Made by a program: the position numbers and the translations under genes. A model generated the notes under the pieces. The model worked only from the letters and a program-made list of their open reading frames with translations, was not told the origin of the DNA and made no database searches. Positions 21,890-32,385 of a stretch of DNA of 64,000 bases are shown here, in pieces. Positions within the stretch are counted from its first letter, which is position 1; each line of letters starts with the position of its first letter. Source of the stretch: Colocasia esculenta (Eukaryota > Streptophyta > Magnoliopsida > Alismatales > Araceae). The stretch lies in NCBI GenBank assembly GCA_014218235.1, contig CM024756.1:69942015-70006014 (forward strand), read 5' to 3'.

Positions 21890-22310
21890 TATAGAAGGCA
21901 AAAAAATTTCCTTATTGTAATATATTTTGACAACTTAGAAGCCAAAATCTTCTACCATCTTAAGGAATAGATGACAAAAATATTGCCTTCTATTAGATCT
22001 TAAAAGGCAGAAATTATAGCCTTCTAAAAAAATAGACAACACAAACTTTTGTCATCTAATAGTGCTATAACTGCCTTCTATCATGAGTTTATAAGGAGCA
22101 AAAAATTTGCCTTCTATAATTATCATTTCTGCCTAATAAAATTTTTGCCTTCTAAAATATATTTTCCGCCTTCTATTTGAATAGAAGATGGTCCAAAAGA
22201 AGGTAGGACATAATCCGCCCTCTTTCCGCCTTCTAATAGAACATAAGGCAGATTTTTTACACTTTAAAAGGCAGAAATTACTGCCTTCTATCGTTGTTTT
22301 TCTACTAGTG
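21890..22310 (+). repeat. CACTA 3' subterminal repeats and terminal inverted repeat
   Basis: About a dozen copies of a short motif (GCCTTCTA, AGAAGGC or AAGGCAGAAATT variants) occur in both orientations over 400 bp. The end is TTTTTCTACTAGTG at 22297-22310. Subterminal repeats of this kind are the binding sites of the element's own DNA-binding protein. The following bases TAT (22311-22313) would be half of a 3-bp target duplication, but no matching left copy exists because the left end is lost. Confidence 0.88.
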
Positions 22311-25300
22311 TATGTCACGTGTGTGGCGAGTGTGGTTGCTCGATGTGTTCATACCGTGGTGGCACGGTTGGCGTTGGACTCACTGGCGGTGGACCCTGCA
22401 TGTGGTGTGGCCTTTGCTAGTGCAGGGTTGTTGCTTGTGGAACTGGTGGAAGGTATCCTTACCTTGTTGGTTGTCCCCCTCTAGTTGGGGTGTGCTGTGT
22501 TGGTCTTGTGTGTGGTCTCTTGTCTGTGCGTGGTTGTGCACTGTGCTCTTCTTAGTCAGCATCATTGCTCAAGCTAAGCAGATGTTCTGTGTGCTGTGTT
22601 GCATCATTGGTTGAGCGCTGCAACACTTGTCTGTGGTTGTGGTCGGCCTAGTGCATGCTAGTTGTGAGCTCTGGTGAGGTCCTCCCGGAGTCCTTCTCTG
22701 TTGGTTTTGGCGGAAGTGAGTTTTTCCCAGAACTGTGCTGTGCTTGTTTCTGGTTGTTGTTGCGTTACCCTCTAGGTCGAGGTGCATCGCTTGGTTGCTC
22801 TGTGTTCCGGTGAGGTTTCCTCGAATCGTTTGTTGTTGTCTTGGTAAGGGTTTCTCCCAAGCTGTTTTGTGCTCGTTTTTGTTGTTGTTGTGCTGCTTCA
22901 GGGCTTGAGGTATGTTGTTGATTTGGCTAGTGTTTATGGCTGGTTTTCCCAGAACTGTGCCTTGGTGGTTCTGGTGGAGGTTTTCCCAGGATCAGCTTGG
23001 ATTGCTTCTGCAGTTTTGCTTGCTGCGGTGTTCTCTCTAAAGGTTTGTGTTGTTTGGTCATTTGGGTTGTGCATTCTTGTGAAGGTTTATCCAAGGATCG
23101 CCCTTTGTCATTTCTGGCAGAGGCTCTTACCGAAAGTGCTCTATGTTTGTTTCAGACCACCGTTGTATTGCCTCTATGGTTCGAAGTGTGCCGTTTGGTT
23201 GGTTGCGTTCTGGTGAGGTTTCTCCCAGAATGTCTCTTGGCACTTTTGGTGGAGGTTCTCCCCAAAGCTTCTTTGTGTTGTTTTGGTTGTCGCTACTCTC
23301 TCTCTCTGTAGAGATGAGCTGTCATTGTTGCCGGTCGGACTGTCTACATTACAGTCTGCTTGGGCATTTTCGGTCAAGGTGTTATGCCCATGGCCATGCA
23401 TCTCGCTGCTGTGTTCGCCAGCTTGTCTCATTGTTCGTTTCCAAATTTATCGATTGCGCTGTTGGGACTTTGTGTGTCCCCATGGCTCGGATAGTTTGTT
23501 TCATTTTCCTATGCCCGACGTGCTCTCTCAAATGGTGGTCTGGTGAGTGTAGTGGGTGTTTGGCTGGATGTGCTTCTTGTGGAAGTGTCAGTTATGCATT
23601 ATGGTTTTGCCTCTCGCGTGTGGAAGACTCGTTGCATGTCTCCTTCCTCTGTTTTTCATTGGTTGGTTGGGGTGGTGATGCTCCACTATGGTGTTGTGTC
23701 ACCAGGGTGCAAATCGTCACGACCTTCTGGTGGAATTATCTTCCCTTGAGCTGTTTTTGGGTTGAGCTGGTTGCTCCCCTCATGATGTCGTTATCTTGTG
23801 GCATCGTGGGTCTGCGGACCTGTTCATGCCATTTTTCATTGATTGTTTCTTGCTGCCTCCCTAGACATTTGGGGCAATGGGTCCCTGTTGGTTTCGTTCG
23901 AGGTAGTATCACTTTCTTCTTAGGTTGCTTGCGTGAGCATTTGTTCCGCTGTGCATTGGTTTTTCTTGGTTGGCTTGCTCGTGTGAGCGTTATTTCGATG
24001 TGTGCTCCATTGTGCCTCAGCTTGTGCCTTAGAGGCTTTTTGTGTCATCATTTTGGTGTTTGGCCCCTCTATTAGTCGCGATGGAGGTGGTGCTTCTTGC
24101 TCTTGCGCGCTAGGGAGTTGTTGTGGTCTTTTGCTCCGTGTTCTATGTGCTTTGTGGAGCCGAGGTGGTTGTGCACTCTTGAAGTTGTTGTCGGCTTTCT
24201 ATGCATTTCTCTTGCGGGTCTCTGGTGGAGAGTCCCCTTCAGTGGGCCCTGTGGCATCTCGGGTTGTTGGTGCAGTTGTGTGTACTGCACCTTGAGTGTT
24301 TTCTTTGATGGTTCGTGTTTTTTGTGACACAAAGGCTGGGGTCGATGAGCCCTATTGTGCCCTTTTATGCTTGCAGATCTTTACGTGTGACTTTTTTGCA
24401 GGTCTCTGGTGAAGAGGCCTTCCTGTTAGCCATGTTGTTTCGGCCATTGGTGCAACTGTGTTGCCCTTTGCTTAGGTTTGGTGCGTGTGGTAGCACTGTG
24501 TGCTAGTGCACGAGTGTTTCATTTTTGAGCCGTCTGGAGCCTTGGTGCATTGTGTTGTACCTTGGGTGGCTCCTTGTTCTTGTTATAGCACCATGTGTTG
24601 TGCGTGTGCCTGTTCCTGAGATTTGTGTGTCATTTCAAGATTTCACTCGATGTTGGAGGTGTTGAGTTTTCCGCCTTTGGGACACTTTCTGCTCGCCCAT
24701 GCCTCGTGGTCGTACCATTACCGCTATGGGGTGGCTGCTTTGCCTTGTCTAGGTAGCCCTATCGGTGGTACGCCAGGCTTTGGTCGTAGCATGTGTTTGG
24801 GTTTTCCCTCTCACTTTGGGAGCTTGTGTGTTCGGTTGTGGTACCCTACTTCGGTTTGGGTCCCTCCGAGGTCGACGTGTTGTCCTCGACCTCTGCAGTT
24901 GTTTCAGATCCTGTGTGGTTGTCATGTTGGTACCCGCGCTAAGCCCTGTGTGCGCGTGGCGGGTGTGCCACCAACTCCACGTTGGTTCTCCGTCGTGCGT
25001 GGTGTTGGTGAGTCTATAAGCCGATGGCGGTGTCTCCTGTCGGTTCTTCCGATGATAGTGCGGTCTATTAGCTTTCTAGCACTCGACCACATGGTTTGTC
25101 GACGTTGTGAGGTGCCCAGTTTTTGCTTAACGTTAGACAACTTTTGTGCTTCCGTCATGATATGTTGCATTGTGGAGTGTGTAGTTTCCCAGTGTCGAGG
25201 CTCCGCGTGAGTTTAGTGTCCTTGTCGGACCGCAAGGAGGTCTGGATGAGACCTAGCGGCGGTAGTGGATGTTGTTTTCGCATGTTGAGGTTTCTCCGCA

Positions 25301-26139
25301 TGTGTTAGCTATCCTAGTTGGGCCGCGAGCAAGGTCTGGGTAAGACCTAGCGGTGGCGGTGGACGCTGTTTCGTGCATTGAGGATTCTCCACGAGCGTGT
25401 TCTCGCTCTGGTTCTTGTCTCTCACGTGGCTTCTCAGTTGGGCTGCTGACCGATCCTAGCTGCTGGTAGTAGCGTGAGATTTTTCCCCTGAGTGTTGTGC
25501 TTGACTCTCAGGCATTTTTCATGGTTGTTGTCAGCAACTATGTGCTCTGTCAGGTTTCGCTGGGGATAGAGTGAGTTGCTTACCGACAATTTTCGTGTTG
25601 CTGTCGGCAACTGTGTCCTCTGTCGGGTTTTGATGGTGACAGAGTGGGTTGCTGGTCGGATGGTCCCAATAGCAGGGTCTGTTGGTGGCTATAGTCGTGC
25701 TTTTTTCGACTGGTGTTTTTCTGCCGTTCGGTTCGGATTTGGCATTGCTCGGCACCTGTGGGGTTGTCGTCCCGGTTGGACACCCCACGTGCGGCTAGAG
25801 TAAGTCGTTGGTTTCTCGGCTTGGTGCTCCACCCGCGTTTGGAGCGTGTTGTGAGCCGTTAGGTTTTTTGGTTGTGTGCTCCCTGTGTGTTTGGGGCTCA
25901 TTGTGTGAGCCGTTGGTTTTCCGGCTTCATGTGCATCGTGCACGTTTAGCAGTGTGGTTGTTGCGACAAGGAGTCATGGTGAGACTTAGTGGCTCGTCGC
26001 ACCCACGCTTTATGTGCTCCGTGCGTGTTTGGCTATGCGATTGTTGCCACGAGGAGGTCGTGTTGACACTTAGCAGCTTCCTATTCTTCATTTCGTTCCT
26101 TGGGATCTTTTGGGTGTGCCCTAAATTTTGAGGACAAAA
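22311..26139. other. G/T-skewed degenerate repeat region of element E, no coding sequence supported
   Basis: The plus strand is strongly G+T-rich. It consists of weakly conserved short tandem copies: a phrase like TCTGGTGGAGGTTTTCCCAGAA recurring about every 65-75 bp (about 22660-23290, again near 24220 and 24400); two copies of a unit of about 115 bp containing GGTCTGGRTRAGACCTAGCGG (25225-25400); two copies of a unit of about 80 bp around TGTTGYYGNCAACTATGTGCTCTGTC (25510-25650); and copies around GTGAGCCGTTGG (25845-25930). Long open frames (for example 23143-24075) occur on both strands, have no family motifs, and are best explained by the scarcity of A-rich stop codons. Confidence 0.65.
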
Positions 26140-26159
26140 TTATTTTAAGAGGGGTAGAA
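26140..26159 (+). promoter_or_regulatory. Polypurine tract of element E
   Basis: TTATTTTAAGAGGGGTAGAA directly precedes the LTR start TGTGAGACCC. The AAGAGGGGTAGAA core is typical of plant gypsy PPTs. Confidence 0.75.
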
Positions 26160-28930
26160 TGTGAGACCCAACTTCCTAGCTTTCCGTCTGGTGTCTTGGA
26201 TGACTGGCCACTAACGCGTCCCAGTTGGGCGAAGCGTTAATGTGGCGTCGTGGGTGTCCGACGCGATTGTCATCCTTGTCGCGACCGATTTGTGTGTCAC
26301 ATTCTTGTCACGCCTTACTTCTCCATCGTGTATTTGTGTCGCGCCCGGTGAACGGGTTGCGACAATGTTCTGTGCCTTTTGTCGTCTGGTAGATGTCTGG
26401 GTGGTAGGCGTGTCAGTACAACCTATCGTGTTGCCGCAGCATCCAAGGGGGACGCGTTCTTGTCATAGTGCATTGACCGCGACGCATCGCCCCATCGCAT
26501 CTTGGGTGTTGAAGGCTTATGGCCTTGGCCAGTGACCCCTTCTCCCTTTTTCTCCTTCCCCTCTCTTCTCCTCCCCCTCCAGCGGTGCTCCACCTCCCTC
26601 CCTCCCCTTTGTGCATTTCACGCGGGGAGGAGGGTCGTGCTTGTGTTCCCGGTGTTGTGGAGCTTGCGTGGAGCGAGGAGGAGGTGGCCATTCCGACGTG
26701 AAGGGCCCCCAATGGGTTTGATTGATCGGTTAAGGTTGGGATTGCTTGTGCTCATCTCGATTTGGGTGGATTTTGAGCTTCTCGTGCTTTCTAGTTAGTT
26801 TAGATATCTTCTCCATGCTCCCCTCCCCCGTGTGGTATGTATGTGGCTTGTGGGCTGCTCTAGAATGGAGCATCCTGTGGGTCTGCCTCTCTGCTGGTGT
26901 CGCGACCACAGTGCGCATCGCGACACCAGAAGAGCCGTCTGCCTAGTGGGGTGCGACCTTATCATGATACGTTTTCTTGTCACGATAAGGATCACTATCG
27001 TGATGCGTTTTCCAGTGGTGACAAGGTTGCTGTCGCGACGCTCTGCCCCATTGTGACAGGGTTTCCGTCGCGGTGCAATTCCTCATCGCGATGGTATCGC
27101 GACGGCCTAGGAGGTCATGACAGTACCTGTATTGGCTCAGGTGTTTCTGTGGCTCCGGTTGGGGTGTCGGCGTATGCCCCAGGGCTGGCTTGCCCTTAGG
27201 ACATTCAGGTTGGGAACACGGCAGGTTACCTCACTGCGTTCAGTGACCGAAGGTGACACCTTTGTGGCTGTGTCCTGGCGGCAGTGCTTGGAGGGTCGTG
27301 TCTGTCTAATAATCAATTCACCGGCAGTCAATTGATTATCAGAAGAGAGACGGGTTTTTCGTGCCTCCAACATTGATCTGAGGTTCTGGCTTGCTCGTGC
27401 GTGCCTTGGTTGGCCGACGGCCCTCTCGAGGGTCCGTGCATGCCTCGTGCTTGCTGGGCTTGTCGTGGGTTGCAAGCCAGTGGTTCAGTGTGGTTCTTGT
27501 TGTGCTTGCCCCACCTATTTGCTGGGTGCTTAGAACTTGAGGGCTTGTCCCATTCAGAGGTTGTCTTCATTCTTTGGGACCCCCATCCTCGGGAGCCTTT
27601 GAGGGAGCGTTCAGGGCTATGAGCGTCCTCGAGTTGGCAGACTCTTGAGCTGAGGGGAAAACATGATTTGGACAGAGGTGCCGAGTCATTTTTAGTGCTC
27701 TCTTGGTTGGTCTGGGATGCTGAGGTCGGTTGGAGTTCTTCCCGACGCAGGCCAGTCAATCTTTTTTTTCACTGCATCGCCCTGCGTTGGTTTCGGAGCC
27801 ACGTAGGGAGGTTAGGCGTGAGGCCGCAGCTTGGCCAGGCTGCGGTTGTTGTTGTGTTGTGGTGTTTCTATGGCGGCTCTGTATTGCTCTTTCGGGGAGG
27901 TGGAGGCAGGAGCAAGGCTGGCGAGTAGAGGGAGTGGCTGGTGTGTCCCCCTCTTGGCTGCCAGTGGCAATGGCTTGTTTGCTGTTGTGTGATGGTGTTT
28001 CCTCACGACGTTTCCAAGTATGACTCGTTTCCCTAGCCTGCACGGTGGTTGTAACCTGGCCTTGTCTTGCTTTTGTGGGCATTGTTGGTTTGCCCTTGTT
28101 GGCCCGTGCTTCTGGTGGTTTCCGCTCGGTGTTCTCTCATTTTCGTTGTCCCATTTCTTGGTGCCAATCCGTGGTGGCACCAGTGTGTGTGGTTACCCGA
28201 CATTGTGGTGTGTCCAGGGTCCGAGGTGGTTCTGCTTGTGGGTCCTCGACCTTGTGGAGGTCTGAGGTGGTCGTGCTTGTGGTGATACGTCGTTCTCACT
28301 TGGTTGTTGTGTGGTCTCGGAGGGTGTGTCGAGGGTTGCTTCCACTTGGTTCCAAACTCCGTTGGTTTCTGCATTAGTCGTGTGTGTGTCACGACCTTGG
28401 TTGGTGGTTGTCGTGTTGCTTGTTCTATTCTGCTACTTTGTAGCACCCTGTTGTTGGTGTTCCTTGCTTTACAGCGTTCTAGTGTAGTTTCCTATTTTCG
28501 GAGTTCCTGCTTCTCTGGTCTGAGGGACTACTAATCCCTACTGGGCCTAGTTCGCGAGGCTCACCCCACTGCTTCCTTCAGCTAGGGGCTCGTCGTCACG
28601 GGAGCTCGGTGTCAGACGGGTTGCGGAGGCGACTGTAGCGCCGTGTGTTGTCAGTAGCAGTGAGAGAGAGTGTTGTGAGCTCTTGTACCTGATGAGTTGA
28701 GAGTTGTGCTTTGCAAGTTCTCGGGGTATGCCCATTAAGAACTACACCTTTCTTCTTGTACCTATGCTTTTACTTGGGACACATTGTACAGTTGTTAAAT
28801 TGTTATAGTTATTTAAATTCAGTACATATCTCAGTAGACTATTTCTTCTAACCCTTCCGGTCTTCCGATCCATGGGTGGCGACGCGAACTTCCGGGTCCC
28901 TGGTAGGGGTCCGAGAGGTCAGGTCATTAC
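26160..28930 (+). repeat. 3' LTR of element E (2.77 kb), TCGCGA-rich
   Basis: It begins TGTGAGACCCAACTTCC and ends GGTCAGGTCATTACA at 28930. It contains clusters of CpG-rich motifs (GTCGCGAC, ATCGCGAT and variants) at 26250-26500 and 26895-27110, and a right part (27550-27660 and 28510-28930) similar in order to the LTR of element C (33740-34788). Both-strand ORFs here reflect high GC and are not genes. Confidence 0.75.
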
Positions 28931-29808
28931 AGGACTCCTACCAGGAGATAGGAAACTACAAAACATGGAAATTTCACCATCATTAGACTTCCATATTAAC
29001 AAAAATTCATGTCGCATCAGAAGGAGGGGTTTCCTAAAGTCTTCCTACTCTAATTGAGATTGGAATCTTCCAGTCATGGATGGGATCAAGCTAAAACTGC
29101 AACCCTACTTCTCTAGTTACGATAGGACTCCTATAAATACTTGTCATTAACCCCTTGGTGACGAGTTACCAACTTGCTGGGGGACATGTGGAGGCTAGCT
29201 AGAGCACCATAGGGGAGGAGATCACCCCAACCAGAGCTTTCTTCTGCAAACCATGTTCGCTTCATCTTGCAGAAGACCCTTCTTAAGATCGTTCAATGGT
29301 AGTAACCTCGGGCACCGACCTAACATAATGTATATCTTCTTAAAGTTCTTTAAGTCTAGTCTCTTGTGTCCCTATTTTCTTGATTTTACCATTCATTTAA
29401 AGAGTATCAGGTTGTTTCTGAATATCGTGCATACTCTGAACCTTTGTTTCCTCGTATCTCATGTAACTGGGTCAAATGCACGCCATAGATCTGTTTACTT
29501 TTGTTTCAAGCAATCTTTTTCTTTTATAGTTCCATCCCAGGACCTTATAGTTAGAGTATGGATAAAGCAGGTGAGTCTACGTCGTTTCATCGTTTTTCTA
29601 GTATGATGATCAGTCTATGTCTGTATATTAAAAGCCATGAACCGCATGTTAAAAATGTTATTTACACGAATATGATTCTAACGTTCTATATGAGAGTTAC
29701 TGATCATAGTATCCTTGACTTGCCTCTTTGTTCTTATGTTCCAATGCAAAGTTATAACGTTCGATAAAAATTGTGAGAGTGCATGCTAAGTTTTGACGTG
29801 ACTCTACT
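28931..29808 (+). other. Unassigned AT-rich, LTR- or promoter-like segment
   Basis: No coding sequence is supported. It opens with GGACTCCTACCAGGAGATAGGAAAC and contains TAGGACTCCTATAAATAC (a TATA box at 29132-29139), a pattern common in plant LTR promoters. Pyrimidine-rich leader-like sequence follows. The ORFs at 29253-29606 and 29558-29767 have no recognisable features. It lies between the right end of the E LTR and an intact Tekay LTR start, so it is probably a scrap of a further LTR element. Confidence 0.45.
29132..29139 (+). promoter_or_regulatory. TATA box in the unassigned segment
   Basis: TATAAATA follows GACTCC, preceded by GGACTCCT-type inverted motifs. It suggests a Pol II LTR promoter. 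No downstream gene is identifiable. Confidence 0.45.
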
Positions 29809-32385
29809 TGTAAGGCCCTCGAATTTTACCCTTTTGTTTAGTTGTTTTAGTTGCTTTGTGTATATATGTACGTGTAATTACATGTATATGTAATTATTCT
29901 GTACATATTGTATTATTATGATGTTATATGAGTTTACTATGTACATATTGTTTTATTCATATTGGATATATAGTGTGTAAGATATACGGTATGTATTGCA
30001 TGTATATGTATATAGTGTATGTAAGTTTTGGGCATTTCTGTGTTCTGGCCGAAGTGCATGTTAACGTCAACATGCATGGACATTTAGGGGAATGTCGACG
30101 TCCAGATCGATGGATGCCAACTCCCAATAGACGGCTAGGAATGTGGACGTCTATTTCCCCAAAATTTGTGCATTTCAGATCTGGAAACAACCGTGATTGC
30201 TTCGGTTCTTGTTTTGGAAACCGTCACCCAACGGTAGGAAATCTTGTGTACGCATACCCCAAACCCCTTGGCTCTATAAAAACACCCGTTTAGGGCGAAA
30301 TAGGTTCCTTTGGCTCTTTGAGAAAACCCTAGAAAACTCTGTGAGGAACCTGAACTATGGGTAGCTTGATCTTGCGTTGTTGGTGTGTTTTTCGGCGATC
30401 CTCTTTTACTGGAAGGAGCTCTGAACATAGAGGAAGGCTTCCCCGACCTTGGTTTGTAGTCTACATCAACACAGAACCAGTTCGGGAGAACATTTAGCGT
30501 GCTTCTTGGCTTGGCCGAGGAGAGCTTCTTCGGCAAATAATTCCATTTAGAAATTTTTAAACCCTTGGACATCGTCCATACCCATGTCTAGTAGGTCTCA
30601 GGATTTTTTTGGAATTTATCTCGTGTCTTGGAACCCCCATTCACTGTGTTTTGTGCGTTCAGCCTGCATTTCTGCATATATGAACTTAAGGGCAGCATTT
30701 GCTGCCATTAAGATCCTATGTTGGCGGCAATAGATGGTGTCATTAACCCCTGTTGGCGGCAACATGTGTGACGTCAAGTTCGTCTGGGTTTTACAGAACC
30801 CTAGTTTCACATCTGTATGATCATATTCGGACTTGTGGTTGTCTATGTTTACTGTGGAAATTATGTTGAGTTCAGTATAGGCAGTAGGTCATATCATGAG
30901 GAGGTACTGATTTTTCGTGATTTGTATTATTTATTAAAATTCCACTAATTGAACCGTGAGCTGAAAATGACCATGTTTAATCTTGTATAAATAGATCGGT
31001 TGTGAGTTCGGATTTTATAATTTTTTACAAGACAACATAATGACTGCTTTCAGATTTTAAACTCCTAGAACTGACTGTATGAATGTAAGCCACGCTAAAT
31101 CAATTCTTGATGGAAAATGTATGATATCTATTTTAATTATCATAATTAGTATATAAGTCCGAAAATTCTAAAAATTGAGCATATAATGTGTTATCTATCT
31201 TCAACCTGTGATAATAATTCGTCTTATTTGGGTGATAGTAGGTGTGGTTGTTAATTTAATAGTGAATATTTGCCAAGTGAACATGTTAATTTAATTATTG
31301 TATAATACAATGATTATAGCATGATTAAGACTGTAGTATGAGTTGTTTAGTACTGTGACCAGTAGCATCATGTTAGGAAAAACTCAGCCATGTGTGTGTA
31401 TTTAAGTACATGAGCATGAAATGATTAGTGCATGGGAATAATGTACGTAAATATGTGACTTAAGTGAAATGTGTTAAAATGTGTCGTGTGTGACACTGCT
31501 ACCATAGAGGGCTATGGAACTGTACTGTAGTAAAGTCCCTATTGGAAGGTTCTATGTGTGTGATATCCTATGGGCAATTAGGATGAAATCCTGGAGGTGG
31601 ACAAGTACCACTGGTTAGGGTGGAGAGTGCTTCTCCCAGTTTTGCGCAATTAACCAAGATCTATCACTATGATGCCTAGGTGATAGGTATGTGAATGTGA
31701 ATATGTGTGTCCTTCTAGTGGTGGTTTGGACTGTTCACGACAACTAAGTGTAAAATGTGAATATGTGTATATGATTATGTGAAATGTGAAATGTGAAAGA
31801 TGTGGAATGTGAAATTGTTAAATGAATGTTTTAGTATGTGAATAAGTGTAAACCCATATAAATAGGTTCAATTGATGCCAAAACAGCAAGCAAAAGGTAT
31901 GTATGTTGGTGTTAAATGCATATGAAAATGATTAGAATCCATGCTAGGTTGCTAATTACTTTATGCTTAATTCCATGTTCTACATAGGTAGAGTTGTACC
32001 ATAATATGGATAATATTTAATTGTTAAATCATGTGACATGTATTCGTAGTAAGCATGTGTAGGAATGTGAGTGATACTATTTAATGTTATAAGCATGTAC
32101 AATGTGTTTGATTGCTATAAGTTCTTCCATGTATAGTAGTTTAGATTTTTATAAAGCATGCAACATGTGTTACTCCTTATGTTTAAAAGTCATCATGTGC
32201 ATATGATATGTGTATGTATGGATGTTGTACATGGATTGCTTGTTGAGTCTATTTAGACTCATACTTGCTTCGGCGTACAGGTGTGACAGGTGTCTCCACA
32301 TCCGAGGAGGATATAGTTAGGAGCGACTCCGAGCGCGAGGAGTAGCTATTTTGTGGAGATCTCTACATTATATATTTCATTGCAG
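29809..32385 (+). repeat. Partial Tekay-like LTR, right end missing
   Basis: It starts TGTAAGGCCCTCGAATTTTACC and follows the T1 LTR in order: GGACGT-type U3 motifs (30060-30160), TATAAAAA (30275), GGAAGGCTTCCCCGACC (30433), the conserved block (31488-31690), the TGTGAA-rich stretch (31735-31850) and the TGAGTCT/AGACTCA hairpin (32244-32261). It breaks off near 32385, after a TTTCATTGCAG sequence, where the C-element LTR begins. About 300 bp of the LTR's right end is absent, and no pol of this element is in the window. Confidence 0.85.
30275..30282 (+). promoter_or_regulatory. TATA box in partial Tekay LTR
   Basis: TATAAAAA sits at the position equivalent to 986-992 of the T1 LTR, about 465 bp from the LTR start. 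Confidence 0.6.

Larger units (their letters stand above)
16011..22310 (+). mobile_element. CACTA (En/Spm) DNA transposon, 5'-truncated
   Basis: The segment carries a TNP2-family transposase gene followed by a Ptta/En/Spm-type second gene, both with recognisable spliceosomal introns. It ends on the right with about 400 bp of GCCTTCTA-type subterminal repeats and a terminus CTACTAGTG, whose reverse complement is CACTAGTAGAAAAA, a classic CACTA end. The left end is missing: sequence begins inside the transposase coding region directly against the copia LTR. The element cannot move without its left terminus. Confidence 0.9.
22311..28930 (+). mobile_element. Ty3/gypsy-like LTR element E, 3' internal region and 3' LTR
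   Basis: The right part is a full-length LTR (26160-28930) preceded by a polypurine tract and a FEDKI-type motif (TTTTGAGGACAAAATT) common at gypsy 3' ends. The left part is 3.8 kb of G/T-skewed repetitive sequence without pol motifs. The CACTA element inserted at 22310/22311. LTR segments resemble those of elements C and D (for example TTGGGACCCCCATCC and CCCTACTGGGC), so E belongs to the same broad lineage. Confidence 0.72.

Noticed and set aside
23143..24075. 310-codon ORF, the longest in the window, as a gene
   Set aside because: It is Cys/Leu/Trp-rich in strongly G/T-skewed repetitive DNA, overlaps other open frames on both strands, and has no recognisable motif.
26413..28446. Numerous ORFs of 80-143 codons on both strands in the E LTR
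   Set aside because: High GC and few stop codons explain them. They lie within an LTR and none has family motifs or a conserved counterpart in the C or D LTRs.
29253..29767. ORFs of 117 and 69 codons in the unassigned segment as a small host gene
   Set aside because: There is no recognisable domain, composition is that of an AT-rich leader, and the segment is bordered by LTR edges on both sides.
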